Part shown: in pieces, positions 33,624 to 44,256 of the stretch
Layout: every line of letters begins with the position of its first letter
How positions within the stretch are numbered: position 1 is the first letter of the stretch
Assembly (NCBI RefSeq): GCF_963678635.1
Contig: NC_087063.1
Location: forward strand, 14,019,006-14,083,005
Direction: 5' to 3'
From: Symsagittifera roscoffensis
Lineage: Eukaryota; Xenacoelomorpha; Acoela; Convolutidae
DNA: 64,000 nt
Made by a program: the position numbers and the translations under genes
The notes under the pieces: model-generated
Databases searched by the model: none
What the model saw: only the letters and a program-made list of their open reading frames with translations
What the model was told of the DNA's origin: nothing

Positions 33624-33898
33624 TGGCGCCTTGACGCCAATATAACTATTTTTGAGGGAGCGCGCGCCAAAAAAAAAATTTTTTTTTTGGTAAAAATTTT
33701 CCAACAAGTGCCTAAAAACGCCTTTGTTGGCCTGTTTTTTAAAAAAAATTGACTGCGGAGCAGATAATTTTTGACAAAAAAGGGTCCTTATAGTATTTTC
33801 GGAGAGCTCGAAAAATCAAATATCAAAACGATCGACCTAAAAAAAGGTCCGCAAAATTTTCAAGTTTTTCGAAAAACCGACCCCTCACCCTATAAAAC
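33624..33898 (+). repeat. MITE fragment, right part of the 62221-62579 family
   Basis: GGCGCCTTGACGCCAATAT, TTTTTGAGGGAG, TTGGCCTGTTTTTT, GGAGAGCTCGAAAAATCAA and GGTCCGCAAAATTTTC occur in the same order as in 62350-62530 of the complete element. The left terminus is missing. Confidence 0.6.
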
Positions 33899-34841
33899 TT
33901 TCTGCGCAGGCAGCTAACAAAGTTAATATATATTTCTTTCGTTTTCTTGTTCTGAAATAGGGTGAAAGCGCTACTTCTTTTCTCCACTATATGTTGTATC
34001 TCTTTCAATAAACGTTTTCATTGATTTAGTTTTTCAAAAGTTCAAAATTGTACATTAATATGGTTCTAAATTCAATCTTAAATCTGTCGAGGCAATAAAA
34101 TCTCATCGCATTTAGAAAATTCGGCAATAAAGGCAACAATAGATTCAATGGTTAAACATCTATGACTTTTTTCTCCTATTAATGAATTTCACCCTTTTGC
34201 GATAGAGAGGGAAGGGATGGTTAACAAGAATTGTCGAGTTTCTTACAATTTTTTTCAACTGGTTTCGGCTGTGAGTGTTTTTTAGATGATGAGAGTTTTG
34301 AACAATTGTCGTTTGCAGTGTTTTATCTCAAACATCAACTTTAGAAGTTGCTGAAACTCTCAAAAGGAAAGCGAAAATTTTTTCATCGTAATTCAATTTT
34401 TATCACGTCTAAGTTAACTTTTCTCCTTGCCTCATGCAAAAATCACTCGTTAAAGATGCTCGGAGAGCCAACTTTGGATAGATATGACATAACCCTGCGA
34501 TAATTTTATTTTAACATATAATTAAGCACTCGGGTGTGTATTCGTTTTGTTGGCTTATTTCTTGAAAGCGGTTCAGATAAACGATGGATTGAGCAATAGA
34601 TTGTCGAAAAGAGAGGGAACAAAAAATGGTAGTTTTTATAGTGGTTTTTCAGTCTGCTCATTGAATGGAAAGAAAAATACATTCTTTTAAAAATGACAAT
34701 CAATACATCTCTAGTTAAATTTAAATCCCCTACAAAAAGTGCCAATGACGTACCAATGCCGTTTTTCTTCTCCTGCAATTTTCACTTAATAAATTTTTGT
34801 TTTTGTGGCTTAAACTTTCAAAAATTTTAACATGTTAACAT
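33899..34841. other. Intergenic DNA, nothing recognised
   Basis: No coding-like frame. Short open frames on the minus strand (33823-34008, 34506-34778) show no recognisable domain. Confidence 0.45.
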
Positions 34842-35330
34842 AGCAAGACTGCTCGTATATCAGGGCGAAGCCCTGAATGTTGCGACTGCTTATTAATCGA
34901 AATTGAATAGTTATTGTTAAAAAATATATTTTACAATCATAAATTTTAGACAACATCAAGAGTGCATTTATTAATGCAACCAATTAGATTGCCCCAATTC
35001 ATATTGGAACGATTTTGTGTTGCGGAATAATCGCCGCGCATAAATAAATCGCTTTACACTTTCGGCAACAAAACTAAAGTGATCACAGCGCGCATAAGTT
35101 AGTTCAGAGCATGGAAGATCTTCAAAAAGTTACAAAAAATGATCCGAGGCAAAATATTTTTTGACATTTATACTCATGAATTCGATATTTTCATTGTTAT
35201 ATACAAAATTTTGTTAAAAACTTTTTTTTTATGACCGGCAAAAATTGACTGAATAAAAACAATCCACGCAAGCATAAATGTTCCGCAGTTCTTCGAAAGC
35301 CGGAACAAGACTGCTCGTATCGGGACAAAA
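34842..35330 (+). repeat. Dispersed hairpin-bearing repeat, copy 1
   Basis: Begins near AGCAAGACTGCTCGTATA and contains the perfect hairpin TCAGGGC-GAA-GCCCTGA (34860-34876). It continues through CGCGCATAAGTTAGTTCAGAG (here CGCGCATAAGTTAG) and TTGACTGAATAAAAAC and ends with TTCTTCGAAAGCCGGAACAA followed by a second GACTGCTCGTAT. It matches 59551-60050 in order and orientation. Weaker relatives occur at 37355-37740, 56890-57000 and 57990-58190. It has no coding capacity. Confidence 0.65.
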
Positions 35331-36119
35331 CTTACGGGCTTTTAAGGTCTTTGGGTTAGTGCTTAATTTAAGATATTGATAACATTACGAGGCCAAACTG
35401 TGCACTGGATAGGATCACAATTTTGTGTCTGTATGTTCCTGGATTCCAGAGACAAGTCTTCAAACATGTTAAATTTTTGTCGGAAGGATCAGAAAGAATG
35501 AAAGAACAAAAGAAAAACAAAGGAAGCGTCCTTGTTGTGGAATCCGCTTACAGTTCACAAAATACACAGTTTGGCCTTGTAATGAAAAACTTCAAAAAAA
35601 AGAAAAAAAATTCTATATATTTTTTTTCAAAACCATCCCCACACACGCTATGAAAAGCACAAAGAGTGATATATATCTCATGTAGCAAAGTATTAAATAC
35701 AAACGATTTCAAGGACGGATTAGTAGCATGAGTACCCGTTAATAGCTTGAATTATATCACGCGTAATTTTCCCAAATTGACAATTGCTAGTAGAAAAATT
35801 GAAAATTGTCTAGAAAACAAACAACTCGAGCTCAAATTTTTTCTTCAAAAGTCGGGATGATAACCTGTTGTCAATAAATCTGATTGCAGGCATTAACTAT
35901 AAACCTATTAGTTACCTCGTGAAACTGATCACTTTATCAAGTGGGGAAAAACGGTGGCTGAGCCAAGAGTTTGTATGCCACAAGACCAAAACCACCGAAA
36001 ACACAAGACCACCGAAAATCAAAAAACGTTCAAATGTGATGCTTAAACATGATTTTTCAGGGCCAAACAACACGTATCCAATATAAAATAATTGTAGACC
36101 ATAAAGTGTAACAAGACCA
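35331..36119. other. Intergenic DNA, nothing recognised
   Basis: Contains short plus-strand open frames (35423-35653, 35868-36086) with no recognisable domain, rich in A-runs. I treat them as chance. Confidence 0.45.
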
Positions 36120-37345
36120 CTTGCCGGGTTGACGTCTATACAGTTTCATCTATGAAGTCTATGGAAATATGCTTGTCATACAAAGTTCATACAAAATTTA
36201 ATAAGTGTTTTAAAAATTTTTAAAGAACATTTTCGGTCTAATTGCCGCTTCTAAAGTTTTCTGGTCAATAGAAAAATGATTTAAATTTTTCGATAAAAAA
36301 TGCGTATCATACAATTTTCATGTATGAAAATTGTAAAATAATCACTTTGTCATAAATTTTTTTTTTCGAAAATCACTAAAAAACGCGTATGGATGACTTT
36401 AAAAGAATTTAAATAATTATATTTACGATGGAAAGCATTTTGACAATCAAAAACATAATTTCAATTTCGGTGGGGAAAAATGCTTTTCATATAGTTTTCA
36501 TAGCTGAAATTTGTATGATATGCGTTTTTTAATAAACAATAACACAAATTTGAGGAAAAAAAATTTCAATCCGTTTTTTGGTTGCAAACTTGCTCAAATA
36601 TTTGTTTTATGAAAAAATATTTTGCATGCAAAATTTGATTTTTTATGTTTATAGCGTAGTCCAGGATGAGTTTTGCACCCAAAAAGACCAAAAATCAGAA
36701 AAAGTGTTTTTTTTTGTAAAGACGATAATGATTTTTTGTTTCATTTGCTAAGATAAAAAAATTGTAAAAAACAGGCCTTTTTCTGAACCACCAAAATTTT
36801 CAAACAAAGTATCTAGCCATATACAAAAATTACGTTTTTGGTATAGAATTCCATGTGAAAATGTTAAACTTTTATTGCCAAAATCATCAAACGCAGTTTA
36901 TCTGCGTGGCAACTGCGAGTTACACTCTAGGTTTTCTTAAGAGAAAAAATCCGTGGCTAGTGTTTCGGATGAAACACAAAATTTTAGAACAAAATTTTTT
37001 TGTATTTTAATTTATGGAAAAAATGCTAATCTAACAATTTCATAGCATGGAAAAAATGCTTATCATATACTTTTAAAGGATGGAAAAAATTCTTATCATG
37101 CTATTTTCATACAATTTTGGGGATAAAAAAAAATGATGCAAAAGGTCAAAAATTAATTCCAGACTATGGAAAAAATGCTTGTCATACAATTTCATAGTAT
37201 GGAAAAAATGCTTATCCTACAATTTCATGTTATGGAAAAAATGCTCGTCTTGCTATTTTTATAAACTTACTTTTACTCTATAAAATTGTATGAAAGAGTA
37301 TGATAAGTATTTTTATTTTTTCATATATGAAAATTGTATGATAGA
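36120..37345. repeat. Degenerate 33-bp palindromic repeat cluster
   Basis: The phrase ATGGAAAAAATGCTTATCAT followed by ACAATTTTCATA recurs many times (36163, 36297, 36470, 37025, 37050, 37080, 37165, 37198, 37235). It is denser and tandem at 37010-37265, and an inverted form lies at 37275-37345. At 36310-36335 two phrases meet as an almost perfect palindrome (ACAATTTTCAT, GT, ATGAAAATTGT). No coding frame. It is probably an AT-rich minisatellite or foldback element. Confidence 0.6.
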
Positions 37346-37354
37346 GATTTTTTG

Positions 37355-37740
37355 TCAACCCGGGTGTATCAAGGCAAAAGCCCGAAAGTTGCGGCTGCTT
37401 TTTAAAGTCTATGGAGTAGCTTTTACTTCAAATAATAGTGAAATTTCGAGAAAAAAAATCAAAAAATTACATAGACCAAATAGCATGCCCGAATTCATTT
37501 TGGACCAATTTTTAAGATAAATATTAGCACGAATAATATCGCGCGTTAATATTGTCCCAAATCGGCCAAATTAGCATTTTTTAAACCCCATAGCCTTACA
37601 AAAACGGTCATAGATTACAAAAATTTTTAAATTCGTGCTCTGGATAAGAACACTTTTCGAATGATACTAAATTTGATCAAAATTTGCTAGTTAAAAAGCC
37701 GAAATTTGTCTACAGAAGGAAACCACCCTCAGAAAAAGTA
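37355..37740 (+). repeat. Dispersed hairpin-bearing repeat, divergent copy
   Basis: TCAAGGCAAAAGCCCGAAAG followed by TTGCGGCTGC corresponds to the hairpin segment of 34842-35330. Later blocks include GCCCGAATTCATTTTGGACC and TATCGCGCGTTAATATTG. The hairpin is degraded here. Confidence 0.45.
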
Positions 37741-38933
37741 AAAACAACAAACAAGTTGGTTTAACTGTTACTATATCTAACAAAACTGAAAACTATCTCT
37801 CTCATATCCTCCCGGCAATTGACAAAACGGTATATAATTTTAGCTCTAATTTTGAACAACTATATTGGAAGAAAATTTTGAACACTAGGAAGAAAGAATA
37901 TCAATTACCCGAACAGCCTCTTTTTTGCGCTTGTGAAAAGTTTTATTTTTTGGCAGTTGCGTTATTTGGAACAACTCACTGCTTTTAAGCAACTATTCTG
38001 ATTACATACCACTGAAAATAATGCACAGTTTTTTTATCCTAATGGAATTTTAGTTCTTTTTTAGTCGACTATAAAACCCTGTTTTGTAAAATCATTCTGC
38101 AACGCCGTCTAATTTTACGGAAGAATGCTGTTTTTGGACCACTTTAGGAAGGTTTTTATTCAGAAGTTACTTTTTTTGACTTGCTTTTGTCATCAAATTT
38201 ACTATAAATTGTCGCCTCTACTATAAATTGTCACCAATTATTACAGGATCGGTCGGCCAAAAATGCTTCTTATAAAATAGTATCAAAGGGGGACCCTTTG
38301 AGTGATGATGGGATCGAATCCCTGAGCGGAACCCACTCAGGTTCCCCTCTCCCTTACATTTCGTCACAGTTTTCTTTCTCAAAATCTTTAAACTTGAAAG
38401 TGAAATCTGTGGAAACAATTTTTTTTCTAACATATCTGGAATTGGGAAAATGGTACTAAACATGTCTTAGTATGATGGTTTATAAAAAATAAGCTTGCTG
38501 AATATTAAACTTATTTTGAAAAATATTTTTGAAAAACATGGTAGGAACACTTTTTCTGTGGCTGTCAGGGCTTCTTTACCGATTTCCGATCCGGATTTTA
38601 GCTGGTTGTTTTAATTGAAATAATTTGGTTCCGTTTTGATCAAAAAGATTCCGCCTTCAGGCTCTATCGTACCAACTATTGATCTTTCTTTAAATTTGCC
38701 ATTTCGGTGCACTTTTCTGGCTCCCGCAAAATTGGAAATCGTAAAACAAATCCTTAATCTAACAAACAAAGTCAAGCTGATGAGCATGCTCTAGCATAAG
38801 CGATAAGTTGCTTTTAGATTTTGTTGCTGATCACTTTATGTGTATTACTTTTTGTTGCGGCGTTAGTGAAAATTTATTTTAGAGGTGTGTTTTTAAAAAC
38901 ACGGCCAGGTGTGAAGAAACAATAGATGGTAAA
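37741..38933. other. Intergenic DNA with a MITE fragment
   Basis: 38275-38345 holds ATCAAAGGGGGACCCTTTGA and GGGATCGAATCCCTGAGCGG, a fragment of the 62221-62579 family on the plus strand. The 80-codon minus-strand frame 38221-38463 overlaps it and is not credible. Nothing else was recognised. Confidence 0.5.
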
Positions 38934-39005
38934 ATGCTCCCGGCCACTTTCGCCGCCTTTGAAGCGGCTCTCGTTATTCAGACTGAATTAAAGAAAAGAG
39001 GGAAG
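38934..39005 (+). CDS. Candidate first coding exon (24 codons)
   Basis: ATG at 38934 (A at -3) opens MLPATFAAFEAALVIQTELK plus KRGK and runs into a good donor, AAG|gtaaac, at 39005/39006. GC content rises sharply compared with the flanks, as for the real exons nearby. It lies 1 kb upstream of the multi-pass membrane gene on the same strand. The donor is phase 0 whereas the membrane gene's acceptors are phase 1, so at least one further exon or a different partner would be needed. Confidence 0.3.
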
Positions 39006-39973
39006 GTAAACTTAAATCTTTTGTTGTTATTAAATTTTTTGGGAGGTTCAAATTCATACTTAATCAGTTTGTTGGTTGAACATTAATAATAACCAACTCT
39101 AATACGACAGAAAAATGAGATCAAAAAGAGCATTTTTTCCAGTTTTTTTTCGAGACTTTAAATAATAAACGAAGGATGAATGCATGATTGAGCAAAAAAA
39201 TTAAATGGAAAATTAATAGAAAGACACAATTAATAAAGCCTCTATACTACTTCAGGTTTATAGAAAAAACTTTGGAGAATATTTCAACTATAGATTGAGA
39301 AAATATTAAAATATACCGAAGTAAAAAACAGGAGCGGCTTGTTTTTATACCAAACGGTGAAAAAAAGTAAGAGGTTAGGAATAATTCATAGCCCAGTTTT
39401 TCTTCCAATGAAATTTGTTCAATTTTCCCTCGCTTTTTCCGTTGTTATGAAAAGCACCTTCAAAAATAAAAATTTGATTAAAATGCACTTATTCTACGAA
39501 TTCAAGCCATGACTGTTTTGCTATGACTTTCAACGGTTTAACAATTAGATTTATCAAAAGAAACGAATATTCAATTTTGAATCGAATTTCATTATTTATA
39601 AAAACATCCGTTGAAAAACATTTTATTTGAATCGGATCAATCCAAATGTAGCCAAAAAAAGACACTGAACGCAAATTTTCTCTGCTTGACATTTTTATGT
39701 GCGGCCGGGACGTCCTCGATAAAGCAAAGCGGTCAATAAAAATTTTACATTCTCCTTTATGTCAGAGCATCAGTGTTATAATCAAAAAATTGTCCTTCAG
39801 TTTCGCATGAAAAAATTGCCTTAGTAATTCGTTACACTCTGAAACATGATATGTGACCTTTGCACTTGTTCAAAGCTTCCCTGATTTAGTTGACAGAAAA
39901 GGCCGCTTCAAATTTACTCCTGTTCGCTTTTACCCTTAATTTGACCGTTACTTGTTGGTATTTTTGTTAGCAG
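39006..39973. other. Probable intron or intergenic DNA
   Basis: No coding-like stretch apart from a possible 25-nt micro-exon near 39332-39356 (after AAAAAACAG, before gtgaaa). That micro-exon would convert phase 0 to phase 1 but has no pyrimidine tract and is speculative. Confidence 0.35.
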
Positions 39974-41433
39974 TCAACTTATTTGCAGTCAAGAGGGTGA
40001 AACATTACCCCCGGTGCAAAACATCTCCTACTTGGAAATTGAGAAGAACAATGATGCTTGAGGGTTATCGAGACATTTCAGGAGCTACAGTTTCACCAGA
40101 AAAACAAATTATAATCCTCTGCTACTCTCACGTGACCTTATTCCACTGCACCATTCAAATTTTTCTCACTTTGGTCGGGATTTGGATCAATTTACTCGTA
40201 ATCAAACAAAAAATGTTTTGTTTAACTGAAATTCTGCTCAAAAACTGCCCTGAAATAAAAGAAAAAGAGGATTCGCCGGTTCTAAAAAGTGACAATGAAC
40301 CTCCAAAAATTGATTCACAGCTCGGTAAAACTAAAATAAATCCATCTTATTCTTACAAACTCTGTTTAATGTTTGTTATCATGAGCCTTTTTTGCAATGT
40401 GGTTTATCTGGTGCTATGTTTTACAATGAGTGCCGTTCTTGTTTTGTGTGGACCTGGGCTGAAACTGGACTTTTCACAGCCCCAGTTCATTCCAGGGGTG
40501 GGATATGTCGACTCAGTTCTTAGTCTTGGTAAGTTTTTTTAAATTTTTGTCAGAATTTTTGATTTCTTGTAATGTCTTCTTTAGAACTTTTCAAGTGCGG
40601 AAATTTTCATGTTATGAAAACAATCTTGTCAACAAAAACCTTGATTCATAATTTCGATCAATAAATGTTAACTCTCTTCTTGTTGATATTTAAAAAAATT
40701 TTTTTTTTTTAAAATCTATGTTGAATTTTTTTAGCTACACTATTCAAAATATGTATGAACATGAGTTTTCGCGATTCTTTTTTTCCAAACAATGCGATTT
40801 AAGTATAAGTTGAGTGCTCAATCAAAAAGATCTCATTTTATTTCAGGTGACATCTACATACAATTCTACAAATGGATCATACTTCTCAATTTATCAGCAA
40901 CACTAACAAAAGTTCTCGTCATTATCCTCGGAGCTTTAAGCAAACTTCCAGCTCAATCCAAATTTATTTTCTTGTCAAGTTTCTCAATAATTCTATCAGC
41001 TTCAGGGTACATTATATTTTTCACTAATTGCTGTTCAATTCCCCATTTTTATTATCCTGGATTTCATTTATTTACTGTTATTACAGTACTTATAGCTGTT
41101 TTATTTCATTTCATTTTAACTTGCAGGATAAAACTGAAACAAAAAAATAGTGACTCGACCTTAACTTCTGACCCGCCGGATGAGTTTGAGTTAATTAGTT
41201 TATTATTTATGACATTTTATTTATTACTAACTTCATTCAAGTGGGTTTACGGGGGCGATTGGGCCCTGAGTGAGACTGGGTGTCTGACAACTATGATTTA
41301 TGGTTCGTACCTCAGAGGAATTGTGCATTTTCTCGCAAACCAATCATATCAAACTTGTCAATGTTTAAACTTTGTAGTTGAGTCAATTTTAATTTTGATT
41401 TTATTTTCAAAGAAACGTGATACCAAAAGTTGA
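39974..41433 (+). CDS. Multi-pass membrane protein, two exons (XK-related?)
   Basis: Exon A ends at 40528 (G|gtaagt). The intron is 40529-40846 (318 nt, TTTTATTTCAG). Exon B is 40847-41433, ending in TGA. The split codon G|GT keeps the frame (LSLG then DIYIQFYKW). No ATG opens the frame at its start: possible acceptors end at 39973 (TTTTTGTTAGCAG) and 39988, so an upstream exon is likely. Otherwise the first ATG is 40051 (MMLEGYRDIS), giving 354 residues. Hydrophobic segments include HCTIQIFLTLVGIW, LCLMFVIMSLFCNVVYLVL, WIILLNLSATL, FIFLSSFSIILSASGYIIFF, FHLFTVITVLIAVLFHFIL, ISLLFMTFYLLL and NFVVESILILILF. A Lys/Glu/Pro-rich loop separates the early pair. YRDIS before an IQ-containing membrane segment and the final NFVVES helix recall XK/XKR scramblase-type proteins, but this is a weak resemblance. 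Confidence 0.65.
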
Positions 41434-42023
41434 GATTTAATTTAACGCTTAAATTAATGTTTCCATTAAAAAATAAGCATTAGCAAATTTAACTTCCTTG
41501 ATTGAAACGCATCATCAAAGTAAGTTACCCAAATAGCTTCCCAAAACCAACAGAGGCCAAAATAACTCTAGAAAAACTAAATTTAACAAGTCTACTCGAT
41601 TTCGTTGCAAGTAGCACAGATGTACACGATCACAAAAAAGTGCTAACACTTTGCTAAATAGTAAACAAAATCATAATGAAAAACTTAATAGATTTTTTTT
41701 CAATTTTTTTTTTGGTTCTTGGGGTTGAAACCAACTTCAAAATGGGAAGAATTTGGTCTGATATAGCATTAAAATCAATAAAAAATGTAACTTGAGGAAA
41801 GAATAATTTAGCTAGTTGCTGTCAATTAATCTGAAAATCAAAACTATTCAATTTGGGCTAATTTCTATTGGAAGGACGAGATTTTTAGAAACGTGTTTTC
41901 AAAGAAATAACTCATTGTTAACAACGATTTAATAATAGACATCAATCTTGAACCCAAAAAAGAGCTCGTTGAGGTACCTGAAAGCCATCGGAAAACCCAC
42001 CTCAAGCCATAGTTAAGTCCGAC
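41434..42023. other. 3' flank of the membrane gene, otherwise empty
   Basis: An AATAAA at 41777-41782, 344 nt after the stop, could be the polyadenylation signal. No gene seen. Confidence 0.4.
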
Positions 42024-42432
42024 TCAACGGAAAGGAACGTCACAACTTTACATAAACTTATCGAGTTATAAACTTCTCATGTTTGAATAACTGAGGCGGA
42101 AAACGTTTTTTTTCTGTTGGGCATCATATTTCGACAAACAAGAATAACTGGGCTAAGATAACAGCAACCGTTAACTTTCAATTTTCAGAAAGATGAAATA
42201 GGTACTTGAAATCTGCTAATACATTTATCTGAAAGTGCGAAAACGATTTTTTTTTCAAATTTAAACTTTGCATTTAATTCGAAAAAGGGCTTTAATATTA
42301 TATATCAATCAACTCATTACAATGGTTTTTTTCTGGCACCAGATTTTGCGTTTGCGAGAAAATAAAAGAAACAAAAACAGAACACACATGGATACAGAGT
42401 TTCTTAAACAACCTTAAACAACAAATTTAGCT
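42024..42432 (+). repeat. 410-bp dispersed repeat, copy 1
   Basis: From CAACGGAAAGGAACGTCACA to CTTAAACAACAAATTTAG. It is about nine-tenths identical to 43855-44256, and its 3' third is related to 51148-51270. Shared blocks are AACTGAGGCGGAAAACG, TTGGGCATCATATTTCGAC, GATGAAATAGGTACTTG and GGCTTTAATATTATATATC. No coding capacity. Confidence 0.8.
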
Positions 42433-43130
42433 TAACATCTGTCGAATTAGTTCAGAAATGTTTTTTTTTTCAAAAAAAAACATTTAGGTTTATTGGTTTG
42501 CTAACCGTGACAACATTCAGCTAATAATTTAATTCAAATCTGATTTCAATACAAACAAGTTTTTTTTGATAATCGGAAGTTTTTTTTGATAATCAGAAGA
42601 ATACATAATTTAAATTTGTAAAAGATGTGATGTTTGGACATCCGAAGTAGCTGTGTAAGATACTACTGGCAACGATTTGGGTGTAAGTCTATTCTTTGAT
42701 TTTCTCGAGGTGAGTAGAAATTTCAAAAGCAGTGAATAGAGGCGAAGAGGCGCTTCGAAGTACTTGTGATAGCACACACAAAAGACACTGCATGCTATCA
42801 AATATAAATTGAATTATAGCCAACAAACGGTTGAAAAAGAGTAAATAAACGTAAGGAAATGCAAAAAAACTTACCCTGTGTTTTGAAAAGTTTCAACTTT
42901 TAAATTTCAAAGAAAAAAATATATGGGCTTTAAGCTCTTTAAGAAGGCAAAAATCAAACGGGAAAAAGAAGTAAATTGGAGCTTGAACATTTTCAAATTT
43001 TTCCCGGGTAAATAACAAATTAAATCATTACGACCTATACAAGAGTCTGAGCTACATTCATCGACAATTACAAACACATGAAATTTTGAAAAAAGTCAGA
43101 ACTTGAGCTATAAAAATTTCATACGTCTGT
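42433..43130. other. Intergenic DNA, nothing recognised
   Basis: Includes a short direct repeat of TTTTTTTTGATAATCGGAAG at about 42560-42600. The minus-strand frame 42610-42801 is not recognisable. Confidence 0.45.
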
Positions 43131-43138
43131 CTCATATG

Positions 43139-43665
43139 TAGGGCCTCCAGCGGTTAAATTTTTTCATTAACCCATTAGCCCAAACAAATTAATAGTTTAA
43201 CCAGTTAATTTTCGGAGAAACTAAAAATTTTTGAAGAAAGACCTCATTTCATTTGGTGTTCCAGTGTAAAAAAAAAACAATATAATTTCAGCAATTTCCG
43301 TTTTCGGAGACAGTCGTTTGTCACAATATATGTTTCCGAAGTCACTGAACAGTCGTTCAAAGCTCGCAGAAGCCGCCGGAGTTCGTAGATACCGTCGAGA
43401 AAGAACGTAGCCGCGGGCATCAAAACATATTCGTGCACCACCAAGCAATAGTCACTTAATGGTATTGGTTAATAGTCACAATGATATCGATTTATCTTTG
43501 CCTAAAAACATCGGTTAATCGGTTGATAGTCTCGATGGTATCGGTTAGTCACAAGCAAGTCACAATGGTATCGGTTAATCTTTGCCTGAAAAATTATCGG
43601 TTAATCGGTTAATAATATTTTGACTGGATAAATTTCCTTAAACCGGTTGGCCGCACCAGGGCCCA
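43139..43665. mobile_element. hAT-type transposon derivative, 527 bp
   Basis: The ends TAGGGCCTCCAGCGG and (reverse complement of the right end) TGGGCCCTGGTGCGG form an imperfect terminal inverted repeat. The flanks CTCATATG (43131-43138) and CTAATATG (43666-43673) are an 8-bp target duplication with one difference, as expected for hAT. Inside is a fragment of the hAT transposase C-terminus (minus strand) and, at 43455-43625, a tandem of about 50-60 bp built on ATGGTATCGGTTAATC and ATCGGTTAATCGGTT. It is non-autonomous: the catalytic region is absent. Confidence 0.6.
43221..43448 (-). pseudogene. hAT transposase C-terminal dimerisation fragment
   Basis: A 75-codon minus-strand frame contains RRYLRTPAASASFERLFSDF then GNIYCDKRLSPKTE and EIILFF. 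This is the hAT C-terminal dimerisation signature (P-x-SA-x-SER-x-FS-x-x-G-x-x...KR-x-RLSP...LLF), with SFER for SER and one residue missing in KR-LSP. The N-terminal BED finger and RNase-H-like core are missing, so it cannot encode a transposase. It lies wholly inside 43139-43665, and the matching superfamily of ends and target site supports the call. Confidence 0.75.
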
Positions 43666-43673
43666 CTAATATG

Positions 43674-43854
43674 AAACTCAATGCCATAATGAAGAAAAAA
43701 TTGAGGAAAAGTCGAAATATTGAACTTTTTGATGAGCAGATTTCTGACAAAAAATTCTGCCCAAACCCATGTAATATAAGCTGAAATCATTTAATACAAA
43801 TAAAGAGACGCGAAAACATTTTTAGCAAACTAAAAAGCGAAAAAAAGTGAAAGG
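43674..43854. other. Intergenic DNA
   Basis: Short stretch between the hAT derivative and repeat copy 2; nothing seen. Confidence 0.4.
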
Positions 43855-44256
43855 AACTCAACGGAAAGGAACGTCACATTTTTCCATAAACTTATCGAGT
43901 TATAAATTTCTCATGTTCGAATAACTGAGGCGGAAAACGTTTTTTTTCTGTTGGGCATCATATTTCGACGAACACGAATAACTGGGCTAAGACAACAGCA
44001 ACCATTAACTTTCAATTTTCAGAATGATGAAATAGGTACTTGAAATCTGCTAATACATTTAACTGAAAGTGCGAAAACAATTTTTTTTCCATATTTCAAC
44101 TTTGCATTTAATTCGAGAAAGGGCTTTAATATGATATATAAATCAACTTATTACAATGGTTTTTTCTGGTACCAGATTTTGTAAGAAAAAAAAGAAACAA
44201 AAATAGAACACACACGGATACAGAGTTTCTTAAACAACCTTAAACAACAAATTTAG
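43855..44256 (+). repeat. 410-bp dispersed repeat, copy 2
   Basis: Direct-orientation copy of 42024-42432 with scattered substitutions and a deletion of TTTGCG-type sequence near 44180. It ends at CTTAAACAACAAATTTAGG. Confidence 0.8.

Noticed and set aside
38221-38463. 80-codon minus-strand frame
   Set aside because: It overlaps a fragment of the MITE family and has no domain.
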